This document shows, piece by piece, positions 9,576 to 17,914 of a stretch of 64,000 bases of DNA (positions are counted from its first letter, which is position 1; every line of letters begins with the position of its first letter). A program made the position numbers and the translations under genes. Location: the NCBI GenBank assembly GCA_019422525.1, contig JAHZDE010000001.1, positions 62,001-126,000 on the forward strand, written 5' to 3'. The stretch comes from Clostridiales bacterium. GTDB lineage: Bacteria; Bacillota; Clostridia; Oscillospirales; Acutalibacteraceae. The notes beneath the pieces were generated by a model. The model did not search any database. It was given only the letters and a program-made list of their open reading frames with translations, and was not told where the DNA came from.

Positions 9576-10481
9576 GTGCTGACAATATTTGACATTCAAA
9601 AATATTCGATTCATGATGGCGATGGAATCCGTACTTCCATTTTTTTTAAAGGGTGTCCTCTGCGATGCGCATGGTGTCACAATCCAGAAAGCCAGCAAAA
9701 GGCTAACGAGCTTTTGTGGAACCAGGAGAAATGTACCGGCTGCGGTTGGTGCGTGAAAATCTGTCCTCAAAACGCGATACATATGGAAAAAGAGATTCCG
9801 GTGCTGGATAGAAAAAAATGTACCGGGTGTGGAAAGTGCGTGATGGAGTGTCTGGAAAGCGCCCGAGAACGATCCGGAGAGCAGAAAACGGTTTGTGAAC
9901 TGCTGAAAGCCGGAGAGAAAGACATGATGTTTTATGAAGAATCCGGCGGTGGTGTGACGTTATCCGGCGGAGAAGTGATGGTAGCAGAACCTTTTGAAGA
10001 AGTGGTGAAGCTTTGCCGGGGCTTTTTTGAAAAGGGGATTAGTGTTTTTATCGATACCAGCGGATTTGCACCATGGGAACGCTTTGAGAGTATCATACCG
10101 TATGCAACAGCTTTTCTTTATGATATTAAGGCCATGAATCCCGAAACCCACAAAAAATGGATCGGGGCGGATAATGTCCTGATTTTGGAAAATTTGAGAA
10201 AGCTCAGCGAAAAAGGGGCGGATATACGGCTACGTTTACCGCTTGTTTCCGGCATCAATGATAGCCGGGAAGATATAGAAGCCGTGTTAGCACTGGTACA
10301 AAGCGGTATCCATGTTCGAAAAATTCATTTGCTGGCCTATCACAATATTGGAAAAAGCAAATATACCCGTTTAGGACGAAACTATGAAGAATCTGCCTTT
10401 GCACCGCCGGCTCCGGAACATTTGGAAGAGCTTGCGGATATTCTTCGTCAAAGCGGCGTACCGGTGGTGATGGGAGGATAA
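9576..10481 (+). CDS. Glycyl-radical enzyme activase (radical SAM), HypD-activating type
   Basis: Radical SAM enzyme, 301 aa, that installs the glycyl radical on the dehydratase encoded next door. The cluster cysteines are C27, C31 and C34 in CPLRCAWC. A ferredoxin-like insert with two further 4Fe-4S motifs follows (CTGCGWCVKICP and CTGCGKCVMEC), as usual for GRE activases outside the PFL class. SAM-binding ESGGGVTLSGGE follows. The start is GTG at 9576 with only a weak GAGAGAG site; an overlapping ATG two bases earlier is out of frame and ends after two codons. Its place directly before hypD makes it the cognate activase. Confidence 0.92.
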   Translation: MLTIFDIQKYSIHDGDGIRTSIFFKGCPLRCAWCHNPESQQKANELLWNQEKCTGCGWCVKICPQNAIHMEKEIPVLDRKKCTGCGKCVMECLESARERSGEQKTVCELLKAGEKDMMFYEESGGGVTLSGGEVMVAEPFEEVVKLCRGFFEKGISVFIDTSGFAPWERFESIIPYATAFLYDIKAMNPETHKKWIGADNVLILENLRKLSEKGADIRLRLPLVSGINDSREDIEAVLALVQSGIHVRKIHLLAYHNIGKSKYTRLGRNYEESAFAPPAPEHLEELADILRQSGVPVVMGG

Positions 10482-10539
10482 TCACCATCTGGAATTAAAA
10501 AATTTGTATTTTTATTAGGATAGAAAGGAAAGATTTGTC

Positions 10540-12951
10540 ATGCCAGTTCAAACTGTAACTACAACCCAGCGACCCAAAGAAATTCACGGAATGAATGAGC
10601 GCATTCGCCATCTGCGGGAAGAGAGTCTGAATACACAGCCGCGTATCTATATGGAACGGGCTGTTTTGGAAACAGAAGCCTATGAAAAATATGAGGGTAC
10701 CGTCTCTGTGCCGGAACTTCGTGCTTTGACGCTGCTGCACTACTTCTCCCACAAAAAAATTTCTATCAGCCGCGGTGAACTGATTGTAGGCGAAAAAGGG
10801 GATGGACCGCAGTCTTCCCCCACATTCCCGGAGCTTTGCTGCCATACTTTGGAAGATATGCATGTGATGAATGACCGAGAACTCATTAACTTTACAGTTA
10901 CCGATGAGGATTTGAAAATTCAGGCGGAAAAAATCATCCCCTTCTGGGAAAAGCGTTCGATTCGCCGCCGGATTTTAGACAATATGAGTGATGAATGGAA
11001 AACCGCCTATGAATGCGGTATTTTTACGGAATTCATGGAGCAGCGTGGCCCGGGTCACACAGTGGGTTCCGAGAAAATTTATCTCAAGGGCTTCCGGGAG
11101 TATCAGCAGGATATTCACGAGGCGATGGAAAAGTTGGATATTCTTCATGATACCAATGCTTTGCATCGTCGGGAACAGTTGAAAGCCATGGATACCGCTT
11201 GTGAAGCCGTCATCGTGCTGGGCCAGCGGTATGCCGCTCTTGCCCGGAAAATGGCCGAAACCGAGACAGATCCCCAGTGGAAGGCCGACCTTTTGAAAAT
11301 CGCGGAAAACTGCGACGTAGTCCCCGCTCATAAGCCCCAGACCTTCCATCAGGCGCTGCAAATGTACTGGTTTGTCCATCTGGCCGTGACCAGTGAGCTG
11401 AACCCCTGGGACTCCTACAGCCCCGGACGCCTTGACCAGCATGTATACCCCTTCTATCGCCGGGATACAGAGGCAGGTATCCTCACCCGGGAAGGTGCGC
11501 TGGAACTGCTGGAATGTTTGTGGGTAAAGTTTAACAACCAGCCCGCCCCGCCGAAAGTGGGTATCACCCTCAAGGAGAGCGGCACCTATACCGACTTCGC
11601 TAACATCAACACCGGCGGCATTGCTCCCGATGGCACCAATGGCGTCAATGATGTGAGCTATCTGATTTTGGACTGCATGGATGACATGAAGCTGCTCCAG
11701 CCCAGCTCCAATGTGCAAATCAGCCGGAAAACGCCCCAGAAATTCCTCCTCCGTGCCTGTGAAATCAGCCGTAAGGGGTGGGGACAGCCTGCTTTCTATA
11801 ATACAGAAGCCATTGTACAGGAACTTCTGGCAGCTGGCAAAACTCTGGAGGACGCTCGTCGCGGCGGTACCAGCGGCTGCGTGGAGACTGGTGCTTTCGG
11901 CAACGAGGCTTACATCCTCACCGGCTATTTCAACCTGCCCAAGATTCTGGAACTGACCCTCTACAATGGCTATGACCATGTGGCCCACAAGCAGTTGGGA
12001 CTTAAGTTAGGCAATGCCGAAGATTTCCACAGCTATGAGGAACTGCTGGACGCCTTTAAAAAGCAGATTGATTACTTCCTGGATATCAAGGTAAAGGGAA
12101 GCAATATCATTGAAAAAATCTATGCTGAATATATGCCGGTGCCCTTCCTGTCAGTCATCACCAACGACTGCATTGCCAAGGGTATGGACTACAACGCCGG
12201 CGGCGCACGGTACAACACCAGTTATATTCAGGGCGTGGGTATTGGTACCGTGACCGACTGCCTGTCCGCTATTAAGTATCAGGTATTCGATCAGAAAAAC
12301 TTTACGCTGCCGGAGCTCACCGACGCGATGCTTCACGACTTTGAAGGCCAGCCCAGAATGCTCAAGCTGGTACAGGAGCATAGCCCCAAATACGGCAACG
12401 ACGACAACTATGCCGACGATATCATGAAGTCGGTGTTTGAATACTACCAGAAAGCCGTGACCGGACGGCCCAATATGAGGGGCGGTATGTACCGGGTGAA
12501 TATGCTGCCCACCACCTGCCATGTGTATTTCGGTGAAGTGATGCTGGCCAGCGCTAACGGCCGCCGCGCCCACAAGCCGGTGAGCGAGGGTATTTCTCCT
12601 GAAAAGGGCGCAGATACCAATGGCCCCACCGCCGTGGTGAAGTCCTGTGCCAAGATGGACCATCTAAAAACCGGCGGCACCCTGCTGAACCAGAAGTTTA
12701 CTCCCTCTGTGGTGGCAGGTGAACAGGGGTTGCAGCAGATGGCTAACCTGATTCGCGCCTATTTTGCCATGGACGGCCACCATATCCAGTTCAATGTGAT
12801 TGACCGTCAGACCCTTCTGGACGCTCAGGCACATCCGGAGGAGTATAAAGACCTGATTGTTCGGGTAGCAGGTTACAGTGACCATTTCCGGAACCTGAGC
12901 CGTGCTTTGCAGGATGAAATCATCGCCCGAACTGAGCAGAGTTTTTCCTGA
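10540..12951 (+). CDS. hypD: trans-4-hydroxy-L-proline dehydratase (glycyl-radical enzyme)
   Basis: 803-aa glycyl-radical enzyme. Known HypD enzymes remove water from trans-4-hydroxyproline to give pyrroline-5-carboxylate, which ProC reduces to proline. Evidence: the thiyl cysteine C447 in GGTSGCVETGAFG, a HypD-typical block; the C-terminal glycyl loop with G778 in VRVAGYSDHF; and the flanking activase and proC, the known neighbourhood. GAAAGGAAAG precedes the ATG. Oddity: the first ~600 bp are close to local composition (about 35-52% GC in hand-counted blocks), while the last ~1.7 kb are near 60% GC, which hints at recombination. Other GRE dehydratases are less likely given the proC context. 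Confidence 0.93.
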   Translation: MPVQTVTTTQRPKEIHGMNERIRHLREESLNTQPRIYMERAVLETEAYEKYEGTVSVPELRALTLLHYFSHKKISISRGELIVGEKGDGPQSSPTFPELCCHTLEDMHVMNDRELINFTVTDEDLKIQAEKIIPFWEKRSIRRRILDNMSDEWKTAYECGIFTEFMEQRGPGHTVGSEKIYLKGFREYQQDIHEAMEKLDILHDTNALHRREQLKAMDTACEAVIVLGQRYAALARKMAETETDPQWKADLLKIAENCDVVPAHKPQTFHQALQMYWFVHLAVTSELNPWDSYSPGRLDQHVYPFYRRDTEAGILTREGALELLECLWVKFNNQPAPPKVGITLKESGTYTDFANINTGGIAPDGTNGVNDVSYLILDCMDDMKLLQPSSNVQISRKTPQKFLLRACEISRKGWGQPAFYNTEAIVQELLAAGKTLEDARRGGTSGCVETGAFGNEAYILTGYFNLPKILELTLYNGYDHVAHKQLGLKLGNAEDFHSYEELLDAFKKQIDYFLDIKVKGSNIIEKIYAEYMPVPFLSVITNDCIAKGMDYNAGGARYNTSYIQGVGIGTVTDCLSAIKYQVFDQKNFTLPELTDAMLHDFEGQPRMLKLVQEHSPKYGNDDNYADDIMKSVFEYYQKAVTGRPNMRGGMYRVNMLPTTCHVYFGEVMLASANGRRAHKPVSEGISPEKGADTNGPTAVVKSCAKMDHLKTGGTLLNQKFTPSVVAGEQGLQQMANLIRAYFAMDGHHIQFNVIDRQTLLDAQAHPEEYKDLIVRVAGYSDHFRNLSRALQDEIIARTEQSFS

Positions 12952-13028
12952 TAGCTTGTCTTTGTAACTGGCGGTAAAAAGAGAGAAACCAAGTAAACAA
13001 AAAATACAGAGACATTTGGAGGTGCAAA

Positions 13029-13745
13029 ATGATTGCGTTTTTGACCAGTAGCCCTGTCATTGGCAGAACGGCTGTATTAAACCCTGCAAATGGATTCTTG
13101 GATGAATTACGAAAGGTGTATTCTCACCCCAGGTCGGTGCTGTTTATCTGTTCAAATCCCGATGCTTATGAGATGACAGATGCTTTTTCTGCGTCTGTTC
13201 AAAAAGCCTTTGCACAGGAAGGATTTCTTTTTTCTTCTTTTCAGATTTTGGACAGGCGTACTCAAAATCAATGTGGTGACATGATACAAGCGGCAGACAT
13301 GATTTTTCTGTCGGGCGGACATGTGCCGACGCAAAACCGGTTTTTTCAGGAAATCGGGCTGGCAGAAAAACTGAAAGAATTTGAAGGAATCGTAATCGGA
13401 ATCAGCGCCGGAAGTATGAATTCTGCGCAAACCGTATATGCGCAGCCCGAATTGAAAGGGGAAGCGGTTTCCAAAAGCTATCAGCGTTTTCTGCCGGGGT
13501 TGGGATTGACCAAAACTATGATACTGCCCCATTATCAAATGATAAAATATTTGATTTTGGATGGGCTTCGGGTGATGGAAGACATCACATATCCCGATAG
13601 TATGGGCCGCTCGATTTATGCTTTGCCGGATGGAAGTTACCTGCTGCTCAAAGACGGCAGAGAAGAACTGCATGGAGAAGCATGGCTGATTTCGGACGGG
13701 AAAATCCGTCTTATTAACAGGGAAAATCAAGTCTTGGTTCTGTAA
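13029..13745 (+). CDS. Peptidase family S51 protein (dipeptidase E-like)
   Basis: Predicted cytoplasmic serine peptidase with a class-I-glutamine-amidotransferase-like fold, 238 aa. The nucleophile elbow is GISAGSMNSA with Ser126; FLSGGHVPTQN precedes it and PHYQ may supply the histidine. Family members include Asp-specific dipeptidase E and cyanophycinase. GGAGGTGCAAA lies just before the ATG. It sits between hypD and proC on the same strand, with no visible terminator, so co-transcription is likely. A role in trimming hydroxyproline-containing peptides is possible but is only inferred from position; the substrate cannot be read from the sequence. Confidence 0.82.
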   Translation: MIAFLTSSPVIGRTAVLNPANGFLDELRKVYSHPRSVLFICSNPDAYEMTDAFSASVQKAFAQEGFLFSSFQILDRRTQNQCGDMIQAADMIFLSGGHVPTQNRFFQEIGLAEKLKEFEGIVIGISAGSMNSAQTVYAQPELKGEAVSKSYQRFLPGLGLTKTMILPHYQMIKYLILDGLRVMEDITYPDSMGRSIYALPDGSYLLLKDGREELHGEAWLISDGKIRLINRENQVLVL

Positions 13746-13784
13746 AATAGAATGGTCCGTTGTGTATAGAAAGGATGTTATACG

Positions 13785-14579
13785 ATGAAAGTTGGTTTTA
13801 TTGGATGCGGCAATATGGCAAGTGCTATGATTGGCGGAATTATTAAAAATCATTTGTGCGAAGCAGCTGATATTACAGTGCATGATTTATCCCCGGCCGC
13901 TATGGAGCGGGCGAAAACGGCTTTTGATGTTACGCTTGCCAATGATAACGCTGCTGTATTGGCGCAATCAGAGATGGTAGTTTTGGCCGTAAAACCGCAA
14001 TTTTATGAAGAGGTTATTCGGGAGATTTCCCCCAGCGTACAGGAAGGACAGGTTATTGTGACCATTGCTCCCGGTAAAACCTTGGCCTGGCTGGCCGAAA
14101 CTTTTGGAAAAGAACTTCCTATTGTCCGGACGATGCCCAATACGCCGGCTATGGTGGGAGAGGGGATTACGGCTGTTTGCCCCAATGAGCAGGTAACCCC
14201 CGAAATGCTGGCATCCGTGCTGAAAATGCTGGGCGGATTTGGCAAAGCAGAAGTGATTCCTGAGAGAATGATGGACGCTGTTGTAGCAGTGAGCGGAAGT
14301 TCCCCGGCCTATATTTTTATGCTGATTGAAGCCATGGCAGACGCCGCAGTTGCCGAAGGCATGCCCCGGCAGCAGGCTTATACTTTTGCAGCACAGGCCG
14401 TGCTGGGCAGTGCGAAAATGGTATTGGAAACCGGAAAGCATCCCGGTGAACTGAAAGATATGGTTTGTTCGCCTGCCGGTACCACCATTGAGGCGGTGCA
14501 GGTGCTGGAGGAGAGAGGGTTCCGCAGCAGCGTGATGCAGGCGATGCGGATGTGTGCCGAAAAATCCCGCTCCATGTAA
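13785..14579 (+). CDS. proC: Pyrroline-5-carboxylate reductase
   Basis: NAD(P)H-dependent reductase, 264 aa, producing proline from pyrroline-5-carboxylate. The Rossmann start is VGFIGCGNMASAMIGGI; VLAVKPQ, the RTMPNTPA block and the C-terminal signature SPAGTTIEAVQVLEERG follow. Length is typical. AGAAAGGATG lies upstream of the ATG. It is the last gene of the hydroxyproline operon, where it finishes the route from hydroxyproline to proline; in such organisms proline can then serve as an electron acceptor. Confidence 0.95.
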   Translation: MKVGFIGCGNMASAMIGGIIKNHLCEAADITVHDLSPAAMERAKTAFDVTLANDNAAVLAQSEMVVLAVKPQFYEEVIREISPSVQEGQVIVTIAPGKTLAWLAETFGKELPIVRTMPNTPAMVGEGITAVCPNEQVTPEMLASVLKMLGGFGKAEVIPERMMDAVVAVSGSSPAYIFMLIEAMADAAVAEGMPRQQAYTFAAQAVLGSAKMVLETGKHPGELKDMVCSPAGTTIEAVQVLEERGFRSSVMQAMRMCAEKSRSM

Positions 14580-14596
14580 AATCTATTATAAATATC

Positions 14597-14642
14597 AAAA
14601 CAGAACCTTCTGCCTATATAGGCGGAAGGTTCTGTTTTTTAT
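14597..14642 (+). terminator. Intrinsic terminator after proC
   Basis: Stem CAGAACCTTCTGCC / GGCGGAAGGTTCTG with a TATATA loop and a following T-run. It also faces the convergent GH18 gene and may act in both directions. Confidence 0.85.
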
Positions 14643-14655
14643 ATAATGCGGATTT

Positions 14656-16062
14656 TTACCGCAAGGTTTTCCAAATTATCTGTAATAGACTGTTTGTGGG
14701 ACTATCCTGTGTGATTTCCCATATCATAATTCCACCAGCATTTTTCTGTGCTAATTCTGCTTTCTTTTGAATCGTGGATTCTCCGTTATACCATACTTTC
14801 GAGCCGTTGAACAAAATAGAATCCGACAAACGGGCAGAGGAATCCTTTTCTATCAGAGTTCGATAAGAAATCCCTCCCGGACGCCCGTAAAAGGGAACTC
14901 CCAGCATCAGTTTTCCAGCAGGAACTCCCCGCGTATTTCGCCAGAAGTACAGACAGTTTTGTGCAAAGGTAAAAGAGGAATGTTCTGTTTCGTTTGCATC
15001 GTAGGCCATAATATTGATCCAGTCAACGGCTGCCAGCACTTTAGAGGTTTGCGCATAGGTGTCGTAATAGGGGTGCCCTTGCTCATCTGTTCCGCCAATT
15101 ACCGCGGTTGTTAGTAATTTTCCCTCTTCATGGAGACGTTTGGAAAGGAAAACCATCAGTGATTCATACTGTTCCTGAGAAGGTTGTCCGGCTCGGGGAT
15201 ATTCCCAGTCCATATCAATTCCGTCAAAGCCATATTCCCGGCAAAGGGTCAAAAGCGCCTCTGTTAGCCGGGTCCGTTTCTCCTCGGTTTCGGTGGCTTT
15301 TACAAATGTAGACTCTAAAGGGATTCCTTCGTGGCTCCAACCGCCTACCGCTAACAATACCTTCACACCACTGCGATGGCATTTATCAATGAGAGCTCGG
15401 GCTGTGGAGCTTCCGGCCAGGGGAAGCATTTCCCCATTTTCGGTGGGAATGGCAAAGGCATATATGACATGGGTAAGATAAGAAACTTGTAATTCCGAGA
15501 CACTGTTTGATTTCCAGGAAGGGTAATAGGCGACTATTTTTTTAGAAGCAGAGATTGGTGGTGTGGAAGAGGGGGATGACGACGGGGTAGGTTTTGCTTG
15601 CGTAACTGCACCGGAAGAAGAAATGGAACTGTCAATGGTAGAAGAAGCAGACATACTGGAAGATGATGCGGGAGAAGATGTGGATGAGGTAGAAGTATCC
15701 GGTAAACTTGACTGAGAAGAAGGGTAGGACGCACTTTCAGCAGAGGAAAAAAGAGAGATAGAGGTAGAAGAATTCTCTTCTGAAGACAACAGTGACCATG
15801 CTCCGGAGCGCCCCGGTTCTTCGCCCTGGTTTTCCCGCAGTGCCTGAAATGTTTTTCCCTGATACGTTACTTCGTCGCCTGCAAGGTATACCAAATTTCG
15901 GTCCCATTCGTCGGGATGGACTGAAGATACCTCTTGAGACTGAGACATCAAGTTTTCCTCACCAGATTGTAAGGCGGTCAGCGCAACAGCACCGGTACCA
16001 ATAAAAATCGCAATCAGCAGAATAATGGGAATAATCCTTTTCCATGGCTGTTTGAAAGACAC
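14656..16062 (-). CDS. Membrane-anchored GH18 glycosidase with chitin-binding module
   Basis: Extracellular glycoside hydrolase, 468 aa. An N-terminal signal anchor (about 10-30) is followed by a CBM5/12-type chitin-binding module (about 49-92: YLAGDEVTYQGKTFQAL, W of GAWSLL), a ~75-residue Ser/Thr/Pro linker and a GH18 barrel (about 173-466). The catalytic signature DGIDMDWEYP is complete (acid Glu ~287), and NIMAYD is the expected downstream motif. Translation starts at GTG 16062 behind AAGGAGGAATTCC. It could act on chitin, on host-glycan chitobiose cores or on peptidoglycan; the CBM favours GlcNAc polymers. Transcribed away from the lysozyme-holin pair. Confidence 0.9.
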   Translation of the reverse strand: MSFKQPWKRIIPIILLIAIFIGTGAVALTALQSGEENLMSQSQEVSSVHPDEWDRNLVYLAGDEVTYQGKTFQALRENQGEEPGRSGAWSLLSSEENSSTSISLFSSAESASYPSSQSSLPDTSTSSTSSPASSSSMSASSTIDSSISSSGAVTQAKPTPSSSPSSTPPISASKKIVAYYPSWKSNSVSELQVSYLTHVIYAFAIPTENGEMLPLAGSSTARALIDKCHRSGVKVLLAVGGWSHEGIPLESTFVKATETEEKRTRLTEALLTLCREYGFDGIDMDWEYPRAGQPSQEQYESLMVFLSKRLHEEGKLLTTAVIGGTDEQGHPYYDTYAQTSKVLAAVDWINIMAYDANETEHSSFTFAQNCLYFWRNTRGVPAGKLMLGVPFYGRPGGISYRTLIEKDSSARLSDSILFNGSKVWYNGESTIQKKAELAQKNAGGIMIWEITQDSPTNSLLQIIWKTLR

Positions 16063-16283
16063 CGGAATTCCTCCTTGCCGTAATATAAAATCAATTTAGT
16101 ATTTTGCATTTTTCCACCGGTTATACAAATAAAGTTGAGAAGATGTTTGTTCCCGGTATTATGGGATTTCTTCCATTCAATTCCTGATATTAGTCAAACA
16201 AGTCGGGAGAGATATTCTTATGATTTCTTCTATGATAAGGGAGAAATCAGCCGGAAATACTGGCAGGAAAGGAGAAGAGTCAT

Positions 16284-17309
16284 ATGAATCAAACAAAAAA
16301 GGGCGTAGATGTATCCACTCATAACGGGATGGTGGATTGGAAAACGGTGGAGCAAGGAGGTATAGAATTTGCGATTGTTCGTGCAGGGTTTGGAAATACG
16401 GCCAGCCAGCAGGACAGACAATTTTCAGCCAACATGAAGGGGGCGTTGGAAGCGGGCGTCCCTGTGGGGGTATACTGGTTTTCTTATGCTCGAAGCGCAG
16501 AAGAAGCCAAAACAGAAGCCAAAGCCTGTTTGGAGGTAATTTCTTCCTATCAGTCTCAGATTATCTATCCGGTGTTTTTTGACTTTGAATACGACAGCGA
16601 AGAATATGCGGAAGAAGCTGGTGTGGTGGTAAATGCCCGTTATGTGACTGATGTCACGAAGGCCTTCTGTGAGACAATTGCAGCGGCTGGTTATCGGGCA
16701 GGATATTATACCAATCAGGACTACTACCAAAACAAATTGTATCCCACGGAGCTGGAAGGCTATGAGTTGTGGTTGGCAGATTATACAGGCGGTCCGGCTT
16801 ATAAGTGCTCAATTCAGCAGTATACCAGTACCGGAAAGCTGGAGGGAATCAGCGGCAATGTAGATATGAACATTTGCTTTAAAGAGTACAGTCAAAAGAA
16901 TTCATTGGCTGAAAACAGTAACACGTTATACGGTACCTGTACTGGGACTGGCGTTCGGATCCGCTCTGATGCCCATACGGCTGCCAAAATTCTGGGAAGC
17001 GCCGATAAAGGTGATAGCTTGGAATTGCTGGATGATGACGGGTGGGGCTGGTCTAAAGTCAGGACCAATGGCGTGACAGGATGGATGTATAACCGGTATG
17101 TGCAGGGGCCGAAAAGAAGTAAAACCAAAACTGTATATTGCAGCGGCACAAAGGTGAATTTACGGGAGACAGCCTCCCTTCAGGGAAAGGTCCTGAAACA
17201 ATTAAATCCCGGAAATGTTATGGAGATGGTTTGTATTCTCCCAAATGGATGGCTGGATACAGGGGACGGGTACCTGCTTTATGATAAAAGTTACCTGTCT
17301 ATTCAATAG
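16284..17309 (+). CDS. GH25 lysozyme with two C-terminal SH3-like repeats
   Basis: Muramidase cutting the MurNAc-GlcNAc bond of peptidoglycan, 341 aa. The GH25 domain covers residues 1-195 with Asp9 in KGVDVSTHNG and the D100-x-E102 pair in VFFDFEYD. Two bacterial SH3 wall-binding repeats follow (about 212-274: VRIRSDAHT...GWMYNRYV; about 280-340: VNLRETASL). No signal peptide, so export would need the holin encoded 14 bp downstream, as in phage lysis cassettes. AAAGGAGAAG precedes the ATG. The 221-base gap to the divergent GH18 gene has no element I can define. Confidence 0.92.
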   Translation: MNQTKKGVDVSTHNGMVDWKTVEQGGIEFAIVRAGFGNTASQQDRQFSANMKGALEAGVPVGVYWFSYARSAEEAKTEAKACLEVISSYQSQIIYPVFFDFEYDSEEYAEEAGVVVNARYVTDVTKAFCETIAAAGYRAGYYTNQDYYQNKLYPTELEGYELWLADYTGGPAYKCSIQQYTSTGKLEGISGNVDMNICFKEYSQKNSLAENSNTLYGTCTGTGVRIRSDAHTAAKILGSADKGDSLELLDDDGWGWSKVRTNGVTGWMYNRYVQGPKRSKTKTVYCSGTKVNLRETASLQGKVLKQLNPGNVMEMVCILPNGWLDTGDGYLLYDKSYLSIQ

Positions 17310-17323
17310 AGGAGGAGATAGGG

Positions 17324-17764
17324 ATGGAGTGGATTCAAAAAATAAAAGCGATAGTGACCATGATTTTTGGGGCGATCACAGCATGGCTGGGTGTTTTGGC
17401 AGTGCCGGTATATATGCTGGTGTTATGCAATGCTATTGATTATGGTACCGGAATAGCAGCGGCATGGAAACGTGGAGAACAGGTAAGCAGCTATAAAGGC
17501 CTGAGAGGGATTGCCAAGAAAGTATGTATGTGGATGCTCATAGCAGTTGGCGCTATTTTGGACTGGCTGCTGTTGTATGCGGGAGAAGCATTGAAAATGG
17601 AAGTCCATCTTCCTATGTTGGCAGCATCTTTGACCGCTGTGTGGTTAATTTGCAATGAACTTCTTTCTATATTAGAAAATATCCGGGATATGGGAATCCC
17701 ATTACCAGGATTTTTAGGAAAGCTGGTAAATATCGTGAAGCAGTCAACCACCAAAAAAGAATGA
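17324..17764 (+). CDS. Phage-type holin (Cph1/phi-13 toxin-secretion holin family)
   Basis: Small membrane protein, 146 aa, of the family that permeabilises the membrane for endolysins and, in some clostridia, exports large toxins. The conserved block IDYGTGIAAAWKRGE...SSYKGLRGIAKK lies between the first membrane segment (about 12-40) and the next two (about 68-88, 98-120). GAGGAGATAGGG precedes the ATG. Paired with the GH25 lysozyme but with no other phage gene around, so either a prophage remnant or a domesticated lysis/export cassette. Confidence 0.88.
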   Translation: MEWIQKIKAIVTMIFGAITAWLGVLAVPVYMLVLCNAIDYGTGIAAAWKRGEQVSSYKGLRGIAKKVCMWMLIAVGAILDWLLLYAGEALKMEVHLPMLAASLTAVWLICNELLSILENIRDMGIPLPGFLGKLVNIVKQSTTKKE

Positions 17765-17778
17765 GTGTGAAATTTACT

Positions 17779-17820
17779 ATAAAAAGGCCAGTTTCCATTG
17801 TGGAAGCGGGCCTTTTTATT
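17779..17820 (+). terminator. Intrinsic terminator after the holin gene
   Basis: Stem AAAAAGGCCAGTTTCCA / TGGAAGCGGGCCTTTTT (one mismatch and one wobble) followed by a T-rich tail. Confidence 0.82.
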
Positions 17821-17839
17821 TGGAAGAATCGGCCTTTTC

Positions 17840-17868
17840 TTGCCAAACCTGTAGGGGAATGTTACAAT
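17840..17868 (+). promoter_or_regulatory. Candidate promoter of the RlmD-like gene
   Basis: TTGCCA (17840-17845), 17-base spacer, TACAAT (17863-17868), 46 bases before the start codon and directly after the holin terminator. Confidence 0.6.
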
Positions 17869-17914
17869 GATTTCGTAAGAGAGCGTTACTTTCAGGAAAA
17901 GAAAGGCAGAGTGT

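Noticed and set aside
13950..17914. Prophage
   Set aside because: Only lysozyme and holin are present; no integrase, capsid, portal, tail or att-like repeats.
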